A stretch of 64,000 nucleotides of DNA from an uncultured bacterium (GTDB taxonomy: Bacteria > Verrucomicrobiota > Kiritimatiellia > CAIKKV01 > CAITUY01). The stretch spans positions 58,700 through 122,699 of the forward strand of contig CAITUY010000001.1 in NCBI GenBank assembly GCA_903895695.1, given 5' to 3'. Below the pieces are notes generated by a model. The model was not told the DNA's origin. It worked only from the letters and a program-made list of their open reading frames with translations, and ran no database searches. Both the position numbers and the translations under genes were made by a program. Every line of letters starts with the position of its first letter. Position 1 is the stretch's first letter. Below, piece by piece: positions 42,116 through 50,631 of the stretch.

Positions 42116-42562
42116 TTACACCCACGTCTCAGTCTCCGCTGTCCGAACCCAGCGGATCGTCTCGACGGCGTCCTCCAGCGTGGGCGCATCCTTACTCGCT
42201 GACACCCGGTACATGGGGAGTTTGATCTCCGGCTCCTTTTTGTACCAGTACCAGACCACCGACCCCGCTTCCGGCACCGTGAACCCTGCTATCTCCCAGT
42301 CGGGCTGCAATTCCTCGGCAATCTCCTGGCGGGCGGCAGCAATCGTCTTGGCATCCGGGAATCCCTCCGGCACAGTTTCCTCTGCCGCATGCCACTTGGC
42401 GTCCAGAGTGGCTTCGATGCGGCCGCTTTCCAAGTCAATGAACGCGATGTCGAATCCGTCCGCAGTCAGCACCCGTGCCTGCGTCTTGACTTTCCCAATG
42501 GGATCCAGCTTGAAGGTTGGCCCAAGGGCCTGTTCGAGTTGATCGTACGTGTATTTGCTCAT
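42116..42562 (-). CDS. Unknown protein, last gene of the AAA-MetK operon
   Basis: The 148-residue protein begins MSKYTYDQLEQALGP with a good AGGAG site. It is mixed alpha/beta with a charged surface (FDIAFIDLESGRIEATLDAKWH, SVVWYWYKKEPEIKLPMYRV), no membrane segment and no motif I know. It follows the 134-residue unknown by 62 bases on the same strand and is probably transcribed with it. Its tidy size and coding bias argue that it is real. Confidence 0.6.
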   Translation of the reverse strand: MSKYTYDQLEQALGPTFKLDPIGKVKTQARVLTADGFDIAFIDLESGRIEATLDAKWHAAEETVPEGFPDAKTIAAARQEIAEELQPDWEIAGFTVPEAGSVVWYWYKKEPEIKLPMYRVSASKDAPTLEDAVETIRWVRTAETETWV

Positions 42563-42624
42563 TTTGGTTTTTCTCCTACCTCTGTCACTACGGGGGCGAT
42601 GAATTTCGACGATTGCACCGCACA

Positions 42625-43029
42625 TTACGGCTTCCCGCCCAGCGCCAGCCATTCTTTAATCAACTTCTCATCCTCTTTCTCTTTCAGGGCCTTCCCCGCA
42701 GCCTTTGCTTTCTCCACGTCACGTTCCACTTCTGCATGGCGGTTTTGCCGGGTAGCCAACTCGTCTGCAGACAGGAGCTCGGCCTCAATGGCATCAACAG
42801 CGTCGGGGTAGTGTTGCTGCAAACCATGGTAATGCCTTGCGGTGTCGCAGCCTGTGGGACCCCACAGAACATACCCCTCCAGTGCGGTCAGACTGATGAT
42901 TGTCTCGTGGTCTTCCCACTTCGTGTTCCGCAAACGGTTCAGGACATAGGCCGAACGAATAGGTCGACCCGCGAAAGTCGCCTTCACGGGCAATTTGCGG
43001 CACTTCTGGCGCTTGGCGAACCATTTCAT
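42625..43029 (-). CDS. Unknown protein of the AAA-MetK operon
   Basis: The 134-residue protein starts four bases after the ComM-like stop with GGAGGG as ribosome site. The first 70 residues form a compact domain (GRPIRSAYVLNRL, HETIISLTALEGYVLWGPTG); the rest is a strongly charged, probably coiled helix (DELATRQNRHAEVERDVEKAKAAGKALKEKEDEKLIKEW, in parts). No family recognised. The helix suggests a partner-binding role. Confidence 0.65.
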   Translation of the reverse strand: MKWFAKRQKCRKLPVKATFAGRPIRSAYVLNRLRNTKWEDHETIISLTALEGYVLWGPTGCDTARHYHGLQQHYPDAVDAIEAELLSADELATRQNRHAEVERDVEKAKAAGKALKEKEDEKLIKEWLALGGKP

Positions 43030-43033
43030 TGTG

Positions 43034-43702
43034 TCAGGTCCCTCCTGTAGCGTGCATCAGTTTCTCGGTCTCGGCGACCGTCAATCCAGGAGCCGCTGTG
43101 ACCCACATCCTGAACCCGGGCAGGGCACAAGGCTGGTACTGCAAGGCTTCGGCCATGTGCTGCACCAGCAGCCGCGCCTGGCCGTCCAGTCGGGCAATCG
43201 AGGCGGCAATGGCCTTCACCTTGGCGATGTCGAGGGAACTGCTGACGCTCCCCAGGTAATAGCGGATCATTTCCTGGCAGGAGGCGTCCAAGATAACGGA
43301 AGGTTCGAGAGCAGCCCTTGCCGCTTTGACGCGCTTCATCACGGCGGCTTCGGATTCGCCCTTGATGTGCAGATGCCGGGCGAGCGGGACAGTGCCGCCG
43401 AGCCAGATCGCGAAGCGGTCCATCCATTTGCCCAGTTTGGACAAGTGCCTTTCGATGGTCTTGGCGGAACAGCGGCATTCCGCTTTGGGACTGCCGTAGT
43501 TCCCGCAGGGGCACCACGGATAGGCAAGTCCGCGAAAGGGAACGGGGATTTCCTGGGCGAGCCGCATGGCAGTCCGAATCAGTTGCGGGGCGTGGGAGCC
43601 AACGTTATGGAGGATCGCCAGGGAATGCCCGCCGACGAGCGCGACTTCCAAGGCGCGTTTCTCCATTTCGGAGCCGGGGATGTTTTCGAGTGTCACCATC
43701 AT
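43034..43702 (-). CDS. Degenerate Mg-chelatase/ComM-like protein without a Walker A site
   Basis: The 222-residue protein follows the ComM/YifB Mg-chelatase plan: ENIPGSEMEKRALEVALVGGH at the front, PWCPCGNYGSPKAECRCSAKTIERHLSKL as the cysteine-bearing family signature, then GKWMDRFAIW in place of GPLLDRIDL, and a C-terminal helical domain (SIARLDGQARLLVQHMAEALQY). The phosphate loop is replaced by AILHNVGSH, and the Walker B region is missing, so ATP hydrolysis is unlikely. ATG 43702 overlaps the metK stop by four bases. It may partner the tandem AAA+ protein encoded upstream. Confidence 0.75.
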   Translation of the reverse strand: MMVTLENIPGSEMEKRALEVALVGGHSLAILHNVGSHAPQLIRTAMRLAQEIPVPFRGLAYPWCPCGNYGSPKAECRCSAKTIERHLSKLGKWMDRFAIWLGGTVPLARHLHIKGESEAAVMKRVKAARAALEPSVILDASCQEMIRYYLGSVSSSLDIAKVKAIAASIARLDGQARLLVQHMAEALQYQPCALPGFRMWVTAAPGLTVAETEKLMHATGGT

Positions 43703-44808
43703 ACCTCCCAAGGCAAGTCGGGCTTCCCGAAGTGTCCATAGTTGGTCGTCGCCCGGTAGATGGGGCGGAGGAGCCCCAGACGTTCGATGATGGCGGCGGG
43801 GCGGAAGTCGAACGTGCGGACGTACTCCTCGGCCGCACGTGGATCGCCGGTGCCGAAGGTATCGACCTTGACCGAGACCGGCTGGGCCATGCCAATCGCA
43901 TAGGCGACCTGGATCTCCGCCCGCTGCGCAAGCCGCGACCGGACGACCTGCCGGGCCACGAACCGACAAAAGTAGGCCGCACTCCGATCAACTTTGGAAG
44001 GATCCTTGCCGCTGAAAGCGCCGCCCCCGTGCCGTGCCATGCCGCCGTAGGTGTCCACGATGATCTTGCGTCCGGTCACCCCACAGTCCGCCGCTGGGCC
44101 GCCATGGACGAAGCTGCCGGTGGGGTTCACGTGAAACTTGATGCCGGGGTGGTGCCACTGCCCAAGCATGCGTGGCGCCAGCGACTCGGTGACGTACCGG
44201 GCGATCTCCTGCCTCGCGATCTCGGGGGCATGCTGCGTGGATACGACGACGGTGGTCACCCCCACGGGCTTGCCGTCGTGATATTCAACCGATACCTGGG
44301 TCTTGCCGTCGGGCCGCAGCCAGGGGACGCCGCCGCCATGCCGATCCTCAGCCAAGCCCCGGGACAGACGGTGGGCAAGAAGAATGGGGAGCGGCATCAG
44401 TTCGGGGGTCTCGTCAGTGGCGTACCCGAACATCAACCCCTGATCGCCCGCCCCCTGATCATGACCGAGGCTGGTGGCGGGGTCCACGCCTTTTGCGATT
44501 TCCGGCGCCTGCTGGGTCAGGTACTGGTGGATTTGCACCGTGTCGGCACAGAAACTCTCGCGGCGATCGGTGTAGCCGATTTCACGGATGGCCTCGCGGG
44601 CAACCGACTCGTGGTCAAACACCGCCCTGGTTGTGATTTCGCCGGCAAGGACGACATGGCTTTCCTTGCACAGCACCTCGCAGGCGACCCGGCTGGCCGG
44701 ATCCTGGGCTAGGCAGGCATCCAGGATCGAGTCGGCGATGGCGTCGCAGACCTTGTCAGGGTGCCCCTCGGTCACGGATTCGGATGTGAAGAGGTAACTT
44801 TCGCTCAT
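43699..44808 (-). CDS. metK: S-adenosylmethionine synthetase
   Basis: MetK makes SAM from methionine and ATP. The 369-residue protein keeps the family's key motifs: SESVTEGHPDKVCDAIADSILD, GAGDQGLMFGYA, DGKTQVSVEY, GPAADCGVTGRKIIVDTYGG and GGGAFSGKDPSKVDRSAAY, so it should be active. It is embedded between unknown genes with four-base overlaps on both sides, on a putative mobile element, and is therefore unlikely to be the host's housekeeping copy. It could raise SAM for the radical SAM enzymes of the same island. Confidence 0.94.
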   Translation of the reverse strand: MSESYLFTSESVTEGHPDKVCDAIADSILDACLAQDPASRVACEVLCKESHVVLAGEITTRAVFDHESVAREAIREIGYTDRRESFCADTVQIHQYLTQQAPEIAKGVDPATSLGHDQGAGDQGLMFGYATDETPELMPLPILLAHRLSRGLAEDRHGGGVPWLRPDGKTQVSVEYHDGKPVGVTTVVVSTQHAPEIARQEIARYVTESLAPRMLGQWHHPGIKFHVNPTGSFVHGGPAADCGVTGRKIIVDTYGGMARHGGGAFSGKDPSKVDRSAAYFCRFVARQVVRSRLAQRAEIQVAYAIGMAQPVSVKVDTFGTGDPRAAEEYVRTFDFRPAAIIERLGLLRPIYRATTNYGHFGKPDLPWEV

Positions 44809-45563
44809 GGTTTGTTCCCTTGTTTCCGGTTGTTGTCGTTCATTTGGTAATGCTCATCGTCGAAATCAAAACGAATATGCCCAGATGGAAGATTGAACCG
44901 ACCAATCACCTTGGTCCTATACTTGCCGATTCTCTTGGGCATGTAGACGATGAACTCAGGTTTCTCCTGGTTCTTCCTGAAGACCACCCGTCCACGAGGG
45001 ACCTCCTCGTATTCGAGATGCCGCCACTTCGGGTTGGCACGAATCGCCGCATCCCATAATTCGAGATGACCTTTCTCGAAGACCTTGAATTCCCCGTAGT
45101 CTTCAGCTTTTCGCAGTGAAGCGCTGGCGGCAAACATCCTTCCAAGATCGTCGATCCAGAAAATGCCGACTTCGGGACTTGATGCTTGTTTCTTCTTTGG
45201 CCGAGGCGTGGGGGCGGCTCTGTGCAGCAGGAACCTGTGCGGTTCAAAATAGAGCATCTGGCCGTCGGTCATGACCACATGACAGCGCCGCATGAGATCG
45301 GCATGGCCAGCCAACCAATCGAGCGCAATGAGAAGGGGGCGGCCAGGGTTTTTGAGCTTCCTGATGTAGACACCCACGCAGGCCGGCCCCATTCCCACCC
45401 CGACCTCGATTACTTTCAGTCTCTCAACTTTGGCGCGAATCCCGGCGGGAATCCCCTCCAACCACTCGTCCACCATCTTCTTGCGTTCCTCCGGTGGCAG
45501 GGGCAACGGACAGGTTGATCCCTTCTCTGGCACGGCCGGTTCAGTCTTCTCTATGCTCATCAT
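44805..45563 (-). CDS. Unknown protein between the AAA+ and MetK genes
   Basis: The 252-residue protein is not recognised. It starts at paired ATG codons (45563/45560) after AAGGACC, 22 bases beyond the AAA+ stop, and its stop overlaps metK by four bases. It has an N-terminal Pro-rich segment (PLPLPPEERKKMVDEWL), a central alpha/beta part, a second region with GIFWIDDLGRMFAASASLRKAEDYG, and a C-terminal beta-rich section with many aromatic residues (VIGRFNLPSGHIRFDFDDEHYQM). No signal or membrane segment is seen. Confidence 0.7.
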   Translation of the reverse strand: MMSIEKTEPAVPEKGSTCPLPLPPEERKKMVDEWLEGIPAGIRAKVERLKVIEVGVGMGPACVGVYIRKLKNPGRPLLIALDWLAGHADLMRRCHVVMTDGQMLYFEPHRFLLHRAAPTPRPKKKQASSPEVGIFWIDDLGRMFAASASLRKAEDYGEFKVFEKGHLELWDAAIRANPKWRHLEYEEVPRGRVVFRKNQEKPEFIVYMPKRIGKYRTKVIGRFNLPSGHIRFDFDDEHYQMNDNNRKQGNKP

Positions 45564-45585
45564 GGTCCTTCTCTCGTCTTGTCGC

Positions 45586-47760
45586 TCACACCGCCACACG
45601 GAATCCCATGGACGGCTTCGCAATACGCAGCGGCGTTTCGGCCTCCGCAGCCTCGTGCAGAAGCGCTCGGGTGATCCGTCGCCCATTGTTGGCGGCCGCA
45701 AACGCGGCCCGCAGCACCACGCTACGGATGGTGCCGCCGCTGAACTCGAAAGTCTCCGCCAATTCCCCAAAGTCCACGTCGCCGTCGAGCGGGGCTTCGG
45801 ACGGAATCATCTTGCGCCACAATTCGGCTCGCGAGGCCAGATCGGGCAGCTTGAACCGGATGTGGTATCGGATGCGACGCTCAAAAGCGGTGTCGAGCGC
45901 TTCCGGACGGTTGGTGGCGAGCAGCACGACGCCGTCGAACTTCTCCAGTTCGGTGAGCAACACGTTCACCTGCTGGTTGATGTAGTGCGCGTGGTGATCC
46001 TGCCCGTCCAGACGCCGCGAGAACAACGCGTCGGCCTCGTCGAAAAAGACGACCGCCTCGGTCTCCCGGGCTGCTGCGAATACTGCGGCCAGGTGCTTCT
46101 CGGTCTCGCCGACGTACATGCTGATAAGCGAGTCCATCCGCACCGGGTACAGGTTCTGGCCCAGTTCGCACGCGATGGCTTCGGCGGTCAGCGACTTGCC
46201 GGTGCCGGATGGGCCGCTGAGGAGCGCGGCCAGACCGCGACCCCGGCTGGCCTTCTTGCCGAACCCCCAAGTCGAAAACACGGTGTTTCTCTGGCGGGCA
46301 GCGGCGACCAAGGCGGCAATCTGATTCCGTGTGTCCCCATCGACGACCACGTCGGCAAGGGAGACCTTTGGCTGGATCTTGTCCGCGTGGGCGGTCAACC
46401 GGTTACGGCGTTGGAGCGTGGCGGCATGACGCAGGTCGGCTTGCGTGATGCGACGGGCGGTCCCCTGGCGTTGCACGGCAGCCGTCATGGCGGTCAGGAC
46501 GGCGTTCTTGATGTAGCCGCCGCTGAAATCGAACTCCTCGGCCAGCGCCTTGAGGTCAATGTCGTCACCGAGCGGCGCTTGCGGCGGGAGATGCCGGCGC
46601 CAGATCTCCTCCCGTTGTTCCGGCGGGGGGACCTCGAAGTCCAGCTTGTACATGATCCGGCGATCAAGCGCCTCGTCCAGCACCTGTCGGCGATTGGTGG
46701 CCAGGATGCAGATGCCGTCCAGCCGTTCCAGTTCCCGCAGCAACGTGGGCATGGCGCCATTGAAACTGCGGTCCGTGAACATCTCGTCGGCCTCGTCGAA
46801 GAAGAGGATGGCGTGCTGGAGCCGGGCCTCGTGGAAAACGCGCTGCAGATTCTCGTCCAGCCCGTGGCGAGGCATGCAGGACATGACCTTGTGGAAGTCC
46901 ACGAGCATCAGGCGGTAGCCGGCGGCATGTGCCAGGGCGTGGGCCAGCATGGTCTTGCCCGTGCCCGGCGCCCCGCTGAACAGCACGACCGTTCCCCGGC
47001 CGTAACTCACCACATCGTCGAACCCCCATTCCTTGCGGTACCGCAGGCACTCGTCGCGCCCCGTGATCAACTGGGTGACCTCCTCGCGCTTGCCCGGCGG
47101 GAGGACGACTTGGTCGAGCCGCACCTCGGGGTCGATGACGGAGGAAAAGGAAAGGACCTGGTCGTCCACGTCGTACTCGCCCAGGATGAGGCTGGCCACC
47201 CGCCGCGGGATCTGGAGCTCCATGGACATGAAGTCGCTCTCGGTCGCCAGATCGTGGGAATAGGCCATATTGAGCAGGCCGTTGGCCAGCAGCTTGCCGC
47301 TGTGGATGAAGTACCGGCGGGCCTTGATCTTCGCCTCGATCTCGTCGCACAGGAGGGCCAGCACCGATCGGACCTCCTTTGCGCGGTTCCGCCCGCACAC
47401 TAGGGCGTCCATGGCCCGTTCGACGGCGTCATCCAAATCTGGTCCCAGCACGGCGATAAGGATGAGTTTCTCCGTCTCGTCCAACCCATGGGCAATGGCG
47501 AGGTCCTCAAGGGGGAGTTTCGGGGAGCCGGCGGCCAGCGTATTCCGGACGCGCCCGGCCAGGCGTTCCCTCATGCCCTGCACGGACCGCCTGGTCACGA
47601 AGGAGTCAACCGGGAAGGCGTCCTGCGGGTTCCTGGACCGTGAGTCCTTTTCGATCTTGCGATCCTTGACCCGCCAGGCGGCAAGATTCCGGAGGTAATC
47701 CAGGTACGCGGCCAGATACTCCAGATTCGTTTCAAATGCGTTTTTTGTATTCCGTCTCAT
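45586..47760 (-). CDS. Tandem AAA+ ATPase
   Basis: The 724-residue protein has a helical N-terminal domain (about 1-220), then two AAA+ modules. The first has Walker A GAPGTGKT, Walker B ILFFDEADEMF and sensor ILATNRR; the second has GPSGTGKS, VVFFDEADALFSRR and LLATNRPEALDTAFERR (sensor 1 and arginine finger). Both look catalytically intact. Such single-chain double-AAA proteins remodel protein complexes; similar ATPases accompany contractile injection systems, but no structural genes of one are here. It is the first gene of a six-gene operon. ATG 47760 with GGTGG is preferred to ATG 47784. Confidence 0.86.
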   Translation of the reverse strand: MRRNTKNAFETNLEYLAAYLDYLRNLAAWRVKDRKIEKDSRSRNPQDAFPVDSFVTRRSVQGMRERLAGRVRNTLAAGSPKLPLEDLAIAHGLDETEKLILIAVLGPDLDDAVERAMDALVCGRNRAKEVRSVLALLCDEIEAKIKARRYFIHSGKLLANGLLNMAYSHDLATESDFMSMELQIPRRVASLILGEYDVDDQVLSFSSVIDPEVRLDQVVLPPGKREEVTQLITGRDECLRYRKEWGFDDVVSYGRGTVVLFSGAPGTGKTMLAHALAHAAGYRLMLVDFHKVMSCMPRHGLDENLQRVFHEARLQHAILFFDEADEMFTDRSFNGAMPTLLRELERLDGICILATNRRQVLDEALDRRIMYKLDFEVPPPEQREEIWRRHLPPQAPLGDDIDLKALAEEFDFSGGYIKNAVLTAMTAAVQRQGTARRITQADLRHAATLQRRNRLTAHADKIQPKVSLADVVVDGDTRNQIAALVAAARQRNTVFSTWGFGKKASRGRGLAALLSGPSGTGKSLTAEAIACELGQNLYPVRMDSLISMYVGETEKHLAAVFAAARETEAVVFFDEADALFSRRLDGQDHHAHYINQQVNVLLTELEKFDGVVLLATNRPEALDTAFERRIRYHIRFKLPDLASRAELWRKMIPSEAPLDGDVDFGELAETFEFSGGTIRSVVLRAAFAAANNGRRITRALLHEAAEAETPLRIAKPSMGFRVAV

Positions 47761-47895
47761 CGTCCACCATATCCCTTTCCCCACATTACTACATTACCGA
47801 AAATGGACCGGAATACGGACAAAATCTCATGAATGTGTGCAATCACCGGGGTGACGATCCATTTGAGTGCAATGCATGTCCCTTCGTCCGGCCAG

Positions 47896-48156
47896 TCATG
47901 CGGCACCCCGCAGTTGCCCGTGTTGGGGACATGGAACGCCATTGCCCGCGCACAGTTCGCGCAGCAGGCGATCGCGTCGGGTCCGAGCCTCAGTGAGGCA
48001 CGTGGTTCGCAATGAATGCCGGACGCGCCACTTGGTGAAGTCACGCAGGTGCAGGGTGTAATGGCACCACCACGTGCCGTTATTGTTCCAGAGGTGGTGG
48101 TTCGGGTTGTCCGGAAGAATCCGGACGGCCAGTGCGGCGTTGCTTGCGTTGCTCAT
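47896..48156 (-). CDS. Small phage-type protein (NNNGTWW family, unknown role)
   Basis: The 86-residue protein contains PNHHLWNNNGTWWCHYTLH and RVRHSLRTTCLTEARTRRDRLL, which resemble the arm-binding N-terminus of tyrosine recombinases, but no catalytic domain follows. Small free-standing versions of this domain are familiar from phage and island regions and might act as DNA-binding regulators or excision factors. AAGGAG lies ten bases before ATG 48156. A strong terminator sits about 50 bases upstream of it on the same strand. Confidence 0.6.
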   Translation of the reverse strand: MSNASNAALAVRILPDNPNHHLWNNNGTWWCHYTLHLRDFTKWRVRHSLRTTCLTEARTRRDRLLRELCAGNGVPCPQHGQLRGAA

Positions 48157-48205
48157 GATGCGTTACTCCTTCATCGAGTTCACGCACCAGGATTCCGACA
48201 AAAAG

Positions 48206-48233
48206 AAAGGCCACCTTGCATCAGGCGGCCTTT
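48206..48233 (-). terminator. Rho-independent terminator
   Basis: AAAGGCCACCTTGCATCAGG and the following CGGCCTTT form a stem of about eleven pairs. Read on the minus strand the hairpin is followed by TTTCTTTTT. It would end a minus-strand transcript coming from about 48240-48400, where no convincing protein gene exists. Confidence 0.7.
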
Positions 48234-48360
48234 CATTGCCCGGGAGTTTTTTGTTCGCCCTTTGGTTTCCGGGCGCACATCCGACTGGAGCACCGCTCCA
48301 GCCGATCCACCGTTGGGGTTCCCGACCCCTGGTTGGTTGACACCGCATTTGCGGTATCAG
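48234..48360 (-). ncRNA. Candidate structured non-coding RNA
   Basis: Four GC-rich hairpins stand in a row: 48256-48275 (CGCCC / GGGCG), 48284-48300 (CTGGAG / CTCCAG), 48315-48329 (GGGG / CCCC), and 48342-48355 (ACCGC / GCGGT). On the minus strand the series ends in the terminator at 48206-48233. No protein frame here is convincing. A small RNA or the leader of the 86-residue gene are both possible. Confidence 0.4.
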
Positions 48361-48431
48361 TCCTGATGCTTGGTCAAGTAAACCAGTTCCCCGCCGCAGC
48401 CGCAACATTTTCCTGTGTCATACATTACGTA

Positions 48432-48471
48432 AGGCATCACGCGAACATAAACATGTCAGCGAGGTATTCGC
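48432..48471. repeat. 40-base island repeat, copy 2
   Basis: AGGCATCACGCGAACATAAAC and the following 19 bases match copy 1 (38572-38611) at about 31 of 40 positions in the same orientation, here 43 bases upstream of the nuclease gene start. Confidence 0.45.
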
Positions 48472-48513
48472 CTCACCGAAAGGTTCAAATACTACCTTCC
48501 CCTTCCAAATGGC

Positions 48514-48888
48514 ATGGACGATTGCAATTACCAAACAGGCCGGAGGCCTGAGTACAAATCCCGCATGGAACGCCAGATCGGCGACTTTCTCGATAGCCGG
48601 CGCATTCAATATATCTACGAGAAGCCCATAGCCGTGGTTGACCGTGGGCTAACGAAATTGTGGCATCCGGATTTTGCCCTTCAATGTGGCCTGCTCATCG
48701 AGTATTTCGGCGTCACCGGAGATCCCGGCTACATAGCCAGTGCCCGGCACAAGCTGCGCGTCTATCAGGAAAACCAGTTCGACGTGATTCCGCTGTATCC
48801 GCCTGACATGGTTCCTCAGTGGCGCAGTAACCTCGTGCGACGGCTTGAGGCGGTGCTTGAGCGAAGGCTACAGGACATTCGGCGATGA
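48514..48888 (+). CDS. Small PD-(D/E)XK / Vsr-like nuclease
   Basis: The 124-residue protein has [25 protein letters not shown] followed by [18 protein letters not shown], that is a helix, an Asp and a Glu-containing strand in the order of Vsr/TnsA-like restriction-endonuclease folds, then the helix [22 protein letters not shown]. The usual Lys after Glu is replaced (EYFG), as in Vsr-type proteins. It could nick or cut DNA in a defence or modification context. It stands alone on the plus strand, 186 bases from the convergent GHKL operon end. Confidence 0.68.
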   Translation: MDDCNYQTGRRPEYKSRMERQIGDFLDSRRIQYIYEKPIAVVDRGLTKLWHPDFALQCGLLIEYFGVTGDPGYIASARHKLRVYQENQFDVIPLYPPDMVPQWRSNLVRRLEAVLERRLQDIRR

Positions 48889-48916
48889 TAGTTCGGGTGT
48901 CCTGAGTGGCCTTACT

Positions 48917-49081
48917 GGGCCAACCACCCGTTGGAGCCGGAGAATCCATGCGATTGCGGCCGGCTCGTTCAAGGTCAAGGAGTCGCCCGCGATCCCGGGC
49001 AGGGGATATGTGGTCGAGTCGCTGGAGACAGCGCTTTGGGCGTGCACCAAAGGCCGAGACTTCGAGGAAGCGCGCTACTGA
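48917..49081 (+). pseudogene. Fragment of an ADP-ribosylglycohydrolase (DraG family)
   Basis: The plus strand encodes [11 protein letters not shown] and then [25 protein letters not shown] before a stop at 49079-49081. This matches the conserved C-terminal region of ADP-ribosylglycohydrolases (xGYVVDSLEAALWAF...SFEEA), which should go on to the metal-binding AVNLGGDTDT. Both the N-terminal part and that metal site are absent, so it is a remnant. Confidence 0.6.
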
Positions 49082-50631
49082 CCCGCACCACTGCTGCCCT
49101 TTTGTCCCCTGAGGTACGGACCAACCACCTCCAATAGGAACGCCGAGGCACTCTCCCCGTGATCAACGGAAAGAATTCTTCTGCAGAGGTCAACCAACAA
49201 CTGGCGATTATCTTTGCCGCGTAACGCCCGCCCATCGAGCGTGTTTCGCAGGAGCACAGGGTGGTCCTTGAACTTCGCCAGGCGCGCCGCCATCGAATCC
49301 ATCACTTGCTGCCGATCGGCATCAGGGGCAGCCACCAGTCGCCGCAGGCGTGCCAGGCGTAGTTCCGCGCCCTCGACAAACTGCCGCGCATGTTCCTCGT
49401 CGACGAAGAAGGGGATCTCGAACTGCCGGTCAAGATCCTTGAAGAGCCGCTCAACGCTCTGCTGGGTGCTCCGGTCCTTCGAGGACTGGCGACACAACCC
49501 ACCGAGCCGTCTGCACAGCATGGACGCCCATTCCAGGAAGTCCTCATATTCCTGCGACTCTTCGAATCCATCGCGACGGGCGTTCAACTTCAACAGGGGA
49601 GTCACGTGCAACTCGCCGATGTGCCATGTGGCAAACCGGCTTTCCGCAAACAGATCCTTGAGGAAGTATTCATCGCCAACCGCGATGTTTCCCTGGCGCA
49701 CCCGAATACCTCGCATCGTGACGTGCTGGGGTAGGGCAGAAAGAAAACCGGTCTGCGCGTACCACCCTCGACACAAGAGGTCACCCCTCCCATTGACGCA
49801 TTCCACAAGTTCAGTCCCGCGAATCCGGTCAACCAAACCCTCGCGGGCATCGACTTCCACCCGGTAGGGCCGAATTACGGAGACGCCGTTTAGCACAACA
49901 TCGTAAGATTTGTGACCGGCGACCGCGCCGAGGTGTTGTTCGATGCTCTCGGCAAAAGGGAACTCCTCTCGGCCATAGGGAACTGGAGCGGTTTGCGCCA
50001 GGTACTCCCGCAACCCCTTTACATTCATCAGAAGATCGGAGTGGAACCGATGGACATTCGTCATGCGGACCCGAAAGAAACGATCCGGGTCCGTTGCCCG
50101 GTCTGCGCGCCGCGTACCGACGGTGGCGATCCTTCGGACAGCATCCCCGAGATGCTCGTGGCCTGCAATATGCGAGACCTGTTCGCGAAGCGCATCGCCG
50201 TTCCATTCAACCACGTGCACGGGCTCGCGAGACGTGCGCCGGGTCTCGAATCGAAGCACGTCACAGTATGCCAAGCCCCCGAGTCGGCCGATGCCACGAA
50301 AGCCTCTCTGTCCGGAGCCGCCCTTTGTACTGCACCCCAGGCTCCCAAGCCTTCCATCCACATCTGCCCCGTCAATACCCTGTCCGTTGTCTTCGACCGT
50401 AATAGTCCGTTCTCGACCCTCCACCGTCACCTGGATTTTGGCATTGTCACTGGCATACAACCCCTGCGTGCTGGCTTGGTCAATGGAATCGGCGGCATTC
50501 TGGATGTACTCTCGGATGGCCATCCGGGGGTCGGAGTACATACCGGAGGTGATTACATCCAGCAAATGCTTCCCAACGCCACCCGAAACACCTCGCCGCG
50601 AACTCACTTCTTGAGATAGAACTGAAGCCAT
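49075..50631 (-). CDS. GHKL (HSP90-like) ATPase
   Basis: The 518-residue protein has the GHKL ATP-binding site: [13 protein letters not shown] (N-box), VEDNGQGI (G1), and [17 protein letters not shown] (G2 with lid), followed by an HSP90/MutL-like second domain and a helical C-terminal half. It is not canonical HtpG, which has about 620 residues and an MEEVD-independent dimer end. GHKL ATPases of this kind occur in several restriction-like and anti-phage systems. Its start overlaps the radical SAM gene by 28 bases, and it is the last gene of the seven-gene operon. Confidence 0.85.
   Translation of the reverse strand: MASVLSQEVSSRRGVSGGVGKHLLDVITSGMYSDPRMAIREYIQNAADSIDQASTQGLYASDNAKIQVTVEGRERTITVEDNGQGIDGADVDGRLGSLGCSTKGGSGQRGFRGIGRLGGLAYCDVLRFETRRTSREPVHVVEWNGDALREQVSHIAGHEHLGDAVRRIATVGTRRADRATDPDRFFRVRMTNVHRFHSDLLMNVKGLREYLAQTAPVPYGREEFPFAESIEQHLGAVAGHKSYDVVLNGVSVIRPYRVEVDAREGLVDRIRGTELVECVNGRGDLLCRGWYAQTGFLSALPQHVTMRGIRVRQGNIAVGDEYFLKDLFAESRFATWHIGELHVTPLLKLNARRDGFEESQEYEDFLEWASMLCRRLGGLCRQSSKDRSTQQSVERLFKDLDRQFEIPFFVDEEHARQFVEGAELRLARLRRLVAAPDADRQQVMDSMAARLAKFKDHPVLLRNTLDGRALRGKDNRQLLVDLCRRILSVDHGESASAFLLEVVGPYLRGQKGSSGAGQ

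Noticed and set aside
45430..47403. Long open frame (657 codons) on the plus strand opposite the AAA+ gene
   Set aside because: It lies opposite the well-supported tandem AAA+ ATPase and has no motif or ribosome site of its own.
45586..47760. Contractile injection system suggested by the AAA+ ATPase
   Set aside because: No sheath, tube, baseplate or spike genes are present within the window, so only the ATPase type is similar.
48163..48408. Minus-strand protein of 81 residues over the hairpin array
   Set aside because: It spans several GC hairpins and a terminator and has no ribosome site, so a structured RNA explains the region better.
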